Assembly: GCA_964019425.1 (NCBI GenBank)
Contig: OZ025792.1
Location: forward strand, 496,001 to 560,000
DNA: 64,000 nucleotides
Reading direction: 5' to 3'
Source: Flectonema sp. DT1601
Lineage: Eukaryota > Euglenozoa > Diplonemea > Diplonemida > Diplonemidae
Below are positions 29,014 through 37,570 of the stretch, piece by piece. The notes beneath the pieces were generated by a model. The model was given only the letters and a program-made list of their open reading frames with translations. It searched no databases and was not told the origin of the DNA. Each line of letters starts with the position of its first letter. The first letter of the stretch is position 1. Made by a program: the position numbers and the translations under genes.

Positions 29014-29414
29014 TTATGCCTTTAAGAACTCATCACACTTAATCATGAAGACTCCGTCAGTATCTTTCTTGCACTGAAATTTACCAGTGAAAGGGATGTC
29101 GATGCTCTTTGCTACGTTCTTTATCTTACCTGACACTTCTGGTTTCCAAATTCCGAACTCGTCAGCTGGTTTGCTGCCTGCAGGGAGTTTAATGTCGAGG
29201 AAAACGTTCTTTGACTCAACCTCAGTGTGGAGATCTTCTCTGTTTTTTTGATGTTTTTTTTTTTTATTATTCATCGTGTTGTTTTGATTATAGAAAAAAA
29301 AACATACCTTCCAAGGTAGGACAACCCTCCCTTAGCACCAGTGTTTTTGTCGTTAATTCCAACAGCCCAAGCCTGAAGCTGGTCCATAATCTTCTCTTTG
29401 TCTGCCTGACTCAT
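29014..29414 (-). CDS. Conserved-looking 110-residue protein, unknown
   Basis: Two exons (29414-29308 and 29239-29014) join in frame as MSQADKEKIMDQLQAW... GGLSYLG|REDLHTEVESKNVF... and end KCDEFLKA. The N-terminus is an amphipathic helix; the remainder alternates charged and hydrophobic residues like a compact alpha/beta fold. No signal peptide, membrane segment or known motif. Codon use and splice signals are like those of the neighbours, so it is very likely a real gene. Two AGs precede the ATG, one directly before it and one (actctcactcacag) 27 bases upstream. Confidence 0.7.
29240..29307 (-). other. cis-intron of 110-residue gene
   Basis: 68 bases, donor AAG|GTATGT, acceptor catcaaaaaaacag|A, phase 2. 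The 3' half is mostly A. Confidence 0.8.
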
Positions 29415-29818
29415 CTTAATGGGTGCTTTGTTTTATAGAAACTGTGAGTGAGAGTAGCATGTTTGTTTATTTTTACTAATAATGAAGCAACAAAATGTGG
29501 CATAACCCTGTCCCCTTTGTGAACATAGCTTCATTAATCTCTGAATGTTCACAATAATATCTCAGCAACTGGGAATCACGAAAGAAGAAAAAAAAAAAAA
29601 AAAAAGACTGAAACAAAAAATATGACTTCCCCCTAAGAAAGAAAAAAAAAAAAAAAGAGAAAAACAAGAAGACTACCACGTCTGTGAGGGTAGATAACAA
29701 CGTGGTGTTTGTCAGGGGAAGTTGATAGGGAAAAAACAAAACAAAAAGAACTCTTTTTTAGCTGAATCACGGCTACCAGCTTACGGAATGACTCGCAGCA
29801 GTACTAATCAAGAATCAT
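29415..29818. other. Spacer
   Basis: About 400 bases with A-runs at about 29590 and 29645 and the acceptor for the small gene. A short hydrophobic minus-strand frame here is produced by A/T-runs. No gene seen. Confidence 0.55.
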
Positions 29819-31974
29819 CTACTTCCTTTGCATAGCTTTTTGCGTCCAGATGCTTCCACCCTTTGCCGCAGATTTGGGGGCTAAGCTTTTCGGCATTTTT
29901 GGTTTCTTTTTGTTTCCGCCCAAAGTAGGAAACTCCGCGGGATTTGTTTCGACACCTGAAGTTGGTGGCGGAGTTATAGAACGTGGAGCTGTAGGTCCTG
30001 TTCCTGAAGTATTCCGCTTTGCTTTATCCAACCAGTTGTTATTATTATTACCACGAGAAGGAGAAGTACTATGAGATTGATGATGTTTATAGTCATGTAG
30101 TTGTTGTTGTAATACAGCTCTCGGATCAGTTGCAGGAGTTGGTGGAGCATCAGGAACTCCCTTTTCTTTACTATTCGCAGTGTTGTGAACAAGTCGTAGT
30201 CCCTGTCTTTTATTAGCGTCAGGGAGTAGATCAACTAAGTCGCTGAATATCTCGTCAAGAGTTCCTCCGAAGAATAGTTGTAGTTTGTCATAGTAAGCAG
30301 CTGATTGCATGTTACCTTTTAAATACTCACTTGAGATTACTCTGAACTGATTAAACTTCGACACGTCGTCACTCAGAAGTGTTTTCATCTTTTTCATAAG
30401 TTCTAAGTTCCTCGCTTTCTCATTCTGAGATGGCTGTGGTGGAGGAGGACTCCTTGATGGCCTGTTGTCTCTTTTTGGAGAACGTCCACCTCGACCACGA
30501 CCTTTTCCTTTACCACCACCTTCTTGTCTACTTACACCTCTTCCTCCCTTTCCACCATTACCTCTTTCTTCATCAGGTGATGGGAGACCAAAGTTATAAA
30601 CAATCTCACGACCTTTTGCCATACTAAATCTTATACTACTCGCATTAGCGTATTCTTCTCTGTTATCTCTGTTGTAGCTTCCTCTGTCACCACTACTTGT
30701 ACGACCTTGATTGGCATCGTATGTTGCTGTGGGTTGTTGTATCGTATTTGATGTTTAATTGATGGTATTCTACTTTTAAAGAATTGCTGTAAAAGTTGGA
30801 GAGACGACTTTATGAAGAAATAGGAATATTAAATAGTTCCCTTTTTTTTTACTTTTCATCTTCTGTCCTTTCAATGAGGACATTCTAAACAATGGTTCAG
30901 ATTGCCAGATACAATGCAACACGCTGACAAGGGAACTACCACATGGGAAGGCAAGTACCATAAAAAACTATTAAGAGGGCACTTTAAACTAGCTTCCAGC
31001 TAAAATATAAAAACTATTATGCTAAACGAATGACATACTTGCACCAAATCCAAAACCAAAACTGACGTCGACTTTTGTACCTCTGCGATTGTTACCAGTT
31101 GTTCCGGTTGAGTGTACTTTTTGCTGTTTTTTTTTTTTTTTGATTTTTTTTATTAATAAACAAAACACATGTTTTAAAAAGAATAAAACCATCAAAAACC
31201 ACCACACACATTATGAACAGAGATATCAATGGTTGAAGCAAAAACCCATTCTGAAGGATGGTGCTGGGTGTCACCCTGGTGTTTACTGTGACACTTTTCA
31301 CAGTAGTGATGAGAACTACGCCAATGCTGAACAAGCTCATCCATGCCAGCATAGTATAGTAGACTACGTGAAGAATCTGACCTCTCACAAAATTCACACA
31401 AGATATGTTTTTCTTGCATATGTTTATATAAGGTCTCGCTATCATATTGATTATTGTTACAGAAATGACAAGGAGGATGACCTCTGAAATTCGATGGATC
31501 TTTATCACACACATCCGTGATAGATTCGTGAAGCCTCAGTTGTGCTTTTGAATATAACTGTTGCTCACTAATAAATTGAGGTTTTTCTAATACACAAACT
31601 GGACAGAATGTAACCTGATGAGTTCCTAGTAAGTGACTTCTTAACTCACCAGTTGACTTGAATGACCAATCGGTACCACATTGTTCGTATAGAGGACAGT
31701 ATAAGTCTCTTAGAAATCTTATTTCTTGAAGGACGTCCTCGTCTTCACAGAGTACTCCCCAAACAGGGTCTTTGACAGATCCTTTTTTGTTTTTATAAAT
31801 CCAAAGTTTATCAGAAGGTGTTTGACATTGACAACATAATTTTGCTTTTTCTTTTTCATGAATCGTGTTTACCTTATATCTGTATCGTAGAGCACATTTC
31901 CAGCATGTTTTGTGTCCGCATTCTAGCTCTCCATACATCGTCATGTTGTCTGCACAGAGCAGACATAGTGTCAT
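29819..31974 (-). CDS. ZNF598: ZNF598/Hel2-like RING E3 ligase (ribosome collision sensor)
   Basis: Three exons (31974-31210, 31123-31039, 30726-29819) give 585 residues. The N-terminal RING is CLLCADNMTMYG...CGHKTCWKC...CCQCQTP. Then follow the C2H2-like arrays diagnostic of ZNF598/Hel2: HLLGTHQVTFCPVC, FRGHPPCHFCNNN, LYKHMQEKHILCEFCE, HWRSSHHYCEKC, and VFASTIDISVHN. The last exon carries Arg/Gly-rich low complexity and the conserved C-terminal domain (NLELMKKMKTLLSDDVSKFNQF ... AAYYDKLQLFFGG ... LVDLLPDANKRQGL), matching the end of human ZNF598, plus EFPTLGG-type motifs. The protein ubiquitinates small ribosomal subunit proteins of collided ribosomes. Acceptor ttttcttcttttccag lies 20 bases before the ATG. 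Confidence 0.9.
30727..31038 (-). other. cis-intron 2 of ZNF598-like gene
   Basis: 312 bases, the longest intron seen; donor GCAA|GTATGT, acceptor caacaacccacag|CA, phase 1. Joining the exons restores a continuous frame into the Arg/Gly-rich region. Without it, exon 2 would stop after a few codons (SMSFV). Confidence 0.7.
31124..31209 (-). other. cis-intron 1 of ZNF598-like gene
   Basis: 86 bases, donor CATAAT|GTGTGT, acceptor an A-run of about fifteen followed by cag|CAA, phase 0. It falls right after the last zinc-finger-like motif. Confidence 0.8.
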
Positions 31975-32138
31975 TATTCTTACTTCTTGAGAAACTGGAA
32001 AAGAAGAAAAAAAAATGAATTACAACCTTCGTAGAGTGTAATGAGCACAATGTGAATATGGTACAGTGGAATAGTATCAAAAGTGTAAATAAAAACTAAC
32101 TTATCAAAACAAATAGAAACATATTGAGAGAACAATAA

Positions 32139-35100
32139 TTAGAGTTCCCCTAACTTAATATCTTCCACAGGGACAGCGTGGACCTCATCAGGTTTATCTG
32201 AATAGTAGTCGATGTCTTCCCCTTGATTAGATTTCACCAACTCCAGTACGTCATCAACTAATACCTCGTCAGTCTCCTTACTAATGACTTGTTGAATGTT
32301 GTTTGTCGCAGTGTTGTTAAGGATCTGACTACTGTCAGAATGTTTAATATGATCAAGTGACTGACGTCTATTTATCATTTCTACTTCTATTGATTGACCA
32401 ACAGGATCGTTAGGTTCACTCTCTCTAACTACAAGTGGGTAGTCAGTCTGATCACAGGAGGGAGGTGCTACAGCACTGTCAGAGTTGTGACTTCTCAACA
32501 TGTTTTCATTATTTACTTCAGCTACCTCCTCTCTCTGTTGGTGTTGAGGTTCGATCAATTCCTTTTGGGAATCGTTTGGCTCACTCTTAACATCTGCTGT
32601 TTGCGAGTCGTCGAATTGGGCGTCAGTCTCAACCGTGACTTCATTAGCTAAGTCATCTTTGAGTAGATCTGGTACTGGTAGTTCTCGAGTACTGTCTGGT
32701 ATGCAGTTCTGTGGGCTATCTGGTGGCTCTCGAGTACTGTCTGGTATGCAGTTCTGTGAGTTATCTGGTGGCTCTCGAGTACTGTCTGGTATGCAGTTCT
32801 GTGAGTTATCTGGTGGCTCTCGAGTACTGTCTGGTATGCAGTTCTGTGGGCTATCTGGTAGCTCTCGAGTACTGTCTGGAATGCAGTTCTGTGGGCTATC
32901 TGGTAGCTCTCGAGTACTGTCTGGTATGCAGTTCTGTGAGTTATCTGGTAGCTCTCGAGTACTGTCTGGTATGCAGTTCTGTGAGTTATCTGGTAGCTCT
33001 CGAGTACTGCCTGGTATGCAGTTCTGTGAGTTATCTGGTAGCTCTCGAGTACTGTCTGGTATGCAGTTCTGTGGGCTATCTGGTAGCTCTCGAGTACTGT
33101 CTGGTATGCAGTTCTGTGAGTTATCTGGTAGCTCTCGAGTACTGTCTGGTATGCAGTTCTGTGAGTTATCTGGTAGCTCTCGAGTACTGTCTGGTATGCA
33201 GTTCTGTGAGTTATCTGGTAGCTCTCGAGTACTGCCTGGTATGCAGTTCTGTGAGTTATCTGGTAGCTCTCGAGTACTGTCTGGTATGCAGTTCTGTGGG
33301 CTATCTGGTAGCTCTCGAGTACTGTCTGGTATGCAGTTCTGTGGGTAATCTGGTAGCTCTCGAGTACTGTCTGGTATGCAGTTCTGTGGGCTATCTGGTA
33401 GCTCGCCCAACGGAGGTGTAACTCTGTCAGAGCTGTGACTTCTCAACATGTTTTCATTATTTACTTCAGCTACCTCCTCTCTCTGATGGTGTTGAGGTTC
33501 GATCAATTCCTTTTGGGAATCGTTTGGCTCACTCTTAACATCTGCTGTTTGCGGAACAGAGTGTTCACATTTTTTATTTACATCGGAAGCAGTTAATTCC
33601 CCCGCTTCTCGATCTGCCTGAGCACCTGAGATCTCCTCCTCTGAAGTCTCTGTTTGAACTTCAGTAAATTCAAAAGGGAAAGATTTCATATGTTCTACGT
33701 CACCTGATGGAATTATTTCCGAGACGAATTGATGGTGAAGTTCTTTACGAGTTTCTTCATCAGACGCAACTTGGAGTTGGTGATGATCACTAGTTGGGTT
33801 ACCAGTCGAAAGGATGATTGAATTACTCCCTCGTTTGAGAAGATCATCTTCAGGTGTTGTTAATGAGATATGAATGTTTGAATAATTTATATCATCCGAC
33901 TTCATATCAATTTCAGTATTGGAACTTCTCTTTTTACGATGAACGGAGTGTTTCTGTGGAAGTGACACTGACAAGTGTCCATTAGTCGACACAAATGAAT
34001 TACTGCGATCAGAAGACTGGTTGCTGTCATGACTTCGTCTTTTTGACATTAGAATCTTTGCGTTCATTATGAGTTTATTTATAATAATCGATGAGAAGGA
34101 TTGTTGAATATCAAACAACTCTTCCATTCTCATCTTCATCCTCATCTCTCTTATCCTTTGCTCTGCCTGGTGATATAACTTTCTTCTTGAATCTTTATAT
34201 TTAGTTAACTGAAAGTCGTGTGTGTATTTGTTAGACTTAGCCACAGCCATCACATAACAAAACATCTCATTCAGAAATTTCTTATTATTGTATTCCTCCA
34301 GTAGTATTGAATGTCGTGTTGTTGTTTCTGACAGACTCAGATTGGATGATTTTTCTTCGTTTAAAATAATTTCTCTATTCAAGTGTTCTGTTTCAATGGT
34401 GGTGCTAATGTTACTTTTGATGAATGAAGAAAATAATTGTAATTCTGAATATGCAGACAGATGTTGGATGGATTTGTTGTAATGCATCAACTCAATCAGA
34501 TGTCGAGAACTAGTTTCTGAGTGATGTATCATGGATGATTTGTATATCAGATGTCGTGATGATGATTCACATGAAAATATTATAACAGATTCTGACACTG
34601 ATAACAACTCTTTGCTGCATTCAATTTGAATTATAAATCTTTGGAATTTCTCTTTCATTAGAATTCTTTCACGTTGTTCTCGTTGGTTTGTTTTAATAAA
34701 ATATTTCATCATATCGGTTAGTAGTGTTCGTTCGATTTGTTCAAAGTGTTTTAGGATTTGGACGCCTACGTCGATGTCTCGATTCAAAAATTGAACCTTC
34801 GATTCAAAAAAATTAAAGTATAATAAATTAAAACACCCTTCGCATTCCTTTTGTAATAAATAATATTCCCTTTCTTGATCGACGATGATCATAAACAATT
34901 GGGTTAATAAAGATATTGAGTTTTCATGGTAATGTTCTAATTGCATTCTGTAAGGCTCTTCCTTAGTTTGCAAAACATAAGTTTCACTGTTGTGTAATAG
35001 AGAATACAAAAGACCCACTTCTGTGCTTAGTTCTACAACAGCTTGTTGTGAATTTTGATATTTCGATTTCGCGTTTTTCATCCATTTTTTTACTAAAACA

Positions 35101-35276
35101 GCATCGACAGAGTGTAGTCCCTGCAGACCTGTTTCTCTTCTAAGGAGTGCTCTGGAGACATTCCCGCCATCTATCCTGTTAGAAACAGTCATTCTATTGT
35201 TTGATTGTATCTTATTAATTGTTACTAGTGTGCCATTGTCGTTTATGTTTTTATCCGTTTGAATTATTACAGACAT
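32139..35276 (-). CDS. Large helical protein with 15-residue tandem repeat, unknown
   Basis: 1,045 residues, one exon; acceptor tattttcttttcaaatcag lies 45 bases upstream. Residues 1-410 are rich in long helices with recurring S-S/T-R-H-L/S-I motifs (SSRHLIYK, TSSRHLIEL, TTRHSILLEE), suggesting degenerate helical repeats. Residues 410-660 are acidic and disordered. Then come 16 copies of a 15-residue unit of the form ELPDNSQNCIPDSTR, flanked on both sides by a duplicated segment (VKSEPNDSQKELIEPQ...). The C-terminus is acidic. No known domain. The Cys in each repeat could form disulphides only if the protein were exported, and no signal peptide is seen. Function unknown. Confidence 0.7.
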   Translation of the reverse strand: MSVIIQTDKNINDNGTLVTINKIQSNNRMTVSNRIDGGNVSRALLRRETGLQGLHSVDAVLVKKWMKNAKSKYQNSQQAVVELSTEVGLLYSLLHNSETYVLQTKEEPYRMQLEHYHENSISLLTQLFMIIVDQEREYYLLQKECEGCFNLLYFNFFESKVQFLNRDIDVGVQILKHFEQIERTLLTDMMKYFIKTNQREQRERILMKEKFQRFIIQIECSKELLSVSESVIIFSCESSSRHLIYKSSMIHHSETSSRHLIELMHYNKSIQHLSAYSELQLFSSFIKSNISTTIETEHLNREIILNEEKSSNLSLSETTTRHSILLEEYNNKKFLNEMFCYVMAVAKSNKYTHDFQLTKYKDSRRKLYHQAEQRIREMRMKMRMEELFDIQQSFSSIIINKLIMNAKILMSKRRSHDSNQSSDRSNSFVSTNGHLSVSLPQKHSVHRKKRSSNTEIDMKSDDINYSNIHISLTTPEDDLLKRGSNSIILSTGNPTSDHHQLQVASDEETRKELHHQFVSEIIPSGDVEHMKSFPFEFTEVQTETSEEEISGAQADREAGELTASDVNKKCEHSVPQTADVKSEPNDSQKELIEPQHHQREEVAEVNNENMLRSHSSDRVTPPLGELPDSPQNCIPDSTRELPDYPQNCIPDSTRELPDSPQNCIPDSTRELPDNSQNCIPGSTRELPDNSQNCIPDSTRELPDNSQNCIPDSTRELPDNSQNCIPDSTRELPDSPQNCIPDSTRELPDNSQNCIPGSTRELPDNSQNCIPDSTRELPDNSQNCIPDSTRELPDSPQNCIPDSTRELPDSPQNCIPDSTREPPDNSQNCIPDSTREPPDNSQNCIPDSTREPPDSPQNCIPDSTRELPVPDLLKDDLANEVTVETDAQFDDSQTADVKSEPNDSQKELIEPQHQQREEVAEVNNENMLRSHNSDSAVAPPSCDQTDYPLVVRESEPNDPVGQSIEVEMINRRQSLDHIKHSDSSQILNNTATNNIQQVISKETDEVLVDDVLELVKSNQGEDIDYYSDKPDEVHAVPVEDIKLGEL
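32476..32606 (-). repeat. Copy 1 of about 130-bp duplication flanking the minisatellite
   Basis: Nearly identical to 33424-33554 on the other side of the 45-bp array, in the same orientation. It encodes the segment from VKSEPNDSQKELIEPQ to NNENMLRSH. Confidence 0.85.
32686..33405 (-). repeat. 45-bp coding minisatellite, 16 units
   Basis: Sixteen tandem 45-bp units encode the 15-residue repeat. Units differ at two to four positions (SP/NS/YP, D/G, L/P) and variants recur in blocks, such as the G-containing unit at two places seven to eight units apart wait-free of other changes, which suggests block duplication. Confidence 0.9.
33424..33554 (-). repeat. Copy 2 of about 130-bp duplication flanking the minisatellite
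   Basis: Direct repeat of 32476-32606 with only a few substitutions (for example HHQ for HQQ in the protein). Confidence 0.85.
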
Positions 35277-35707
35277 TTTAGTATCATTTGTTCTTTTTTT
35301 TTAAATTGTAATATTGTTAACCTGATTTGAAAAGAAAATAATTTTTAAAATATTTTTTTAATGTGTAACAAAGAGAAAGAAAGAAAAAAAAACTAACTTT
35401 TCAAAAAAAAAAATAACCAAAGGACAAGATGAAGCAGGGCAACAACGACAAGTAAGATACTGATTTTACAATAGAACGGTTTTTTTTTTTCACTTTTTTT
35501 TTTTTTTTTTGTAACCATAACAAACTCACACAAAGTAAACCGATAATACAAGATATCACATATATATATAAAAAGAAAACCAGCATCAGGTAAGAGGTGA
35601 ACAACTCACTCGAGAGTGTTGTTCCGCTGGTTTTAAGTGACAAGAAAAACAACAACAACAACCAAAGAGAAATAGTAATTTAAAGTTAATAAAGTAAATA
35701 GATGGGA
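35277..35707. other. Spacer
   Basis: About 430 bases with T-runs near 35490-35510, a short (AT)n at about 35560 and the acceptor for the helical protein gene. No gene seen. Confidence 0.55.
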
Positions 35708-37267
35708 TCAACCACCTCCTAGTTGAAGTTCAAGGAATTCTTTCCAATTGATTTTTCCATCACCGTCGGAATCGGCGTCCTCGAATATAGATTGAATGAT
35801 TGGGACAAGTTCTGGGTCATCCATTCCACCGAGAGCGGTTTTGACTTCATCGGATGTTAAGAGACCATCGCCATTCAGATCAAAGTTGGTAAACATGTCA
35901 CGAACCGAATCAATAATTTCCGGAGGAAATTCCGACAAAGTTTTTGGATTCGCTGGTGGTCCTGGAGGAACATCAATATCAACTCCAAGTTGTGATTTCA
36001 TAAATTCTCGATAATTAATTTTACCATCTCCGTCAGTATCCGCATTATTGAATATGTTCATAATCAGCTCTGTGTTATCACCGAGGTCACCCATTGCTGC
36101 TAACAACTCTTCTGGAGTAATTAACCCATCACCATTATGATCAATATCATTAAATGCATTAGTAAGTGTCTCAACTAACTCTGGTGGAACATCAGATAAT
36201 TTTACTGAAGGCTCATCAGTCAGAGGTGGTTCAGGTGTTGGGTCGCATATCGATTGTTCATCATCATCAGGTACCCCTCCGTAGAATGATATGAACTCCT
36301 CATATCCAATCTTACCATCACCATCCTTGTCAGCGAACATCATAGAGTGCATTACAATATTATGAGCACTTTCTGGGTCTAATCCAGCAGCTAGTAGTCC
36401 TCGTAGTAGTTCTTTGTCAGTTAGGACACCATCTCCGTTCGCATCCATTCGAACGAATTCAGCTTTTAGAGAAGCTAAAGTCTCAGGAGGTATTGTTGGG
36501 TAGTTATCACGATCTTCTTCAGTAAGAGGTTGCGACTTATCAACTTCTTCAGGTGCTGAAGTTACTGCTGGAGTTGGTACCGACGGAGGGTCTGGTGCTA
36601 CTACCACGTCAGGTTCTGTCGCAGGAGGTTGCTCAATAGCTGGAGGTGGAACAACCTGAACAACCTTTTCACTCTGAGGAGGTGTGACGGGTGTGATTGG
36701 CTGATTCCTCCAGGGATCCCATCCTTTTACACGAGCAACCGCTGCTTCGAATTCTGGTCTTGTCAAAGCACCATTATCATAAGCAGCTTGTAATGATCCA
36801 AGTTGTCTTGACTGCCTTGGATTAGGTTCAGGTGTTCCTGTTGAAACAGGTGACGCTGTTTGCTGTGGGGATGTTAAATATGAGAAAGCACTTCCCGGAG
36901 ATGATCTCTCAGATTTCCTAAAAACAGTCATCCCAACAGATAGCAATCCAAGTTGTAACGCTCCTGATCTTGATCTCTTCATATCAGCACTCGAGGAGAT
37001 GTAGTGACCATTTAAACTTTCGATGATATCATTTCTTTGAACGCCAGACCTGTCAGTTGGACTGTTGACTTCGATCCCGTCAACACGAATTTGACCATTC
37101 TCAGCCACACATTTTAAACCAAAACTCTCAGTAGGTTTTATTAATGAAATAGTAAGGTAGAGTCTTCGAACTCCTCCACTTGATGACGGTGATCCAACTG
37201 GACTGCCGTACCCTCCACGAGTGCGAGACGGACTCCTCCGGCGGTCCTCACGAAATAAGTGAGACAT
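35708..37267 (-). CDS. PDZ-like domain plus six EF-hands, calcium-binding scaffold
   Basis: 519 residues; acceptor ctctctttactttcaaacag lies 4 bases before the ATG. Residues about 33-115 look like a PDZ fold (SFGLKCVAENGQIRVDGIEVNSPTDRSG, then RNDIIESLNGHYISS). A Pro/Val-rich linker follows. Three EF-hand pairs have intact loops: DANGDGVLTDKE, DKDGDGKIGYEE, DHNGDGLITPEE, DTDGDGKINYRE, DLNGDGLLTSDE and DSDGDGKINWKE. Each pair is separated by a similar V/L-x-P-E-L-V/I-segment, so the pairs arose by duplication. All six loops keep Asp at 1, 3 and 5 and Glu at 12, so all should bind calcium. A calcium-dependent adaptor is likely. Confidence 0.85.
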   Translation of the reverse strand: MSHLFREDRRRSPSRTRGGYGSPVGSPSSSGGVRRLYLTISLIKPTESFGLKCVAENGQIRVDGIEVNSPTDRSGVQRNDIIESLNGHYISSSADMKRSRSGALQLGLLSVGMTVFRKSERSSPGSAFSYLTSPQQTASPVSTGTPEPNPRQSRQLGSLQAAYDNGALTRPEFEAAVARVKGWDPWRNQPITPVTPPQSEKVVQVVPPPAIEQPPATEPDVVVAPDPPSVPTPAVTSAPEEVDKSQPLTEEDRDNYPTIPPETLASLKAEFVRMDANGDGVLTDKELLRGLLAAGLDPESAHNIVMHSMMFADKDGDGKIGYEEFISFYGGVPDDDEQSICDPTPEPPLTDEPSVKLSDVPPELVETLTNAFNDIDHNGDGLITPEELLAAMGDLGDNTELIMNIFNNADTDGDGKINYREFMKSQLGVDIDVPPGPPANPKTLSEFPPEIIDSVRDMFTNFDLNGDGLLTSDEVKTALGGMDDPELVPIIQSIFEDADSDGDGKINWKEFLELQLGGG

Positions 37268-37570
37268 CCGTCTGTTTGAAAGTAAAGAGAGAACTCAAAT
37301 AACAAAAACAATATATCAACACGACATCTCGCATCAAACAACTCACCTGACAAGAAGTTAATGAAATTATACTTATACTTTAGATACGATTAATGTTGTT
37401 AAATAAGAACATTTAGAAATATTAAGGGCACCTGCAGTCACCATTGACTACGGAAAAAAAAAACGAAGAAAGGGAGACAAAAAAAAAACAAAGCAACACG
37501 ACGCACACACTGCGTATTAAAACCATTATTCATGGTCTACAGTGTGATGAGAATATTGATGTTTGCTTAC
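37268..37570. other. Spacer
   Basis: About 300 bases; acceptor of the EF-hand gene at 37272-37273 and A-runs near 37450-37490. No gene seen. Confidence 0.55.

Noticed and set aside
32635-33421. Two long plus-strand open frames over the 45-bp array
   Set aside because: They exist only because the repeat period is a multiple of three with no stops in those frames. They end at the array borders and lack sense outside it.
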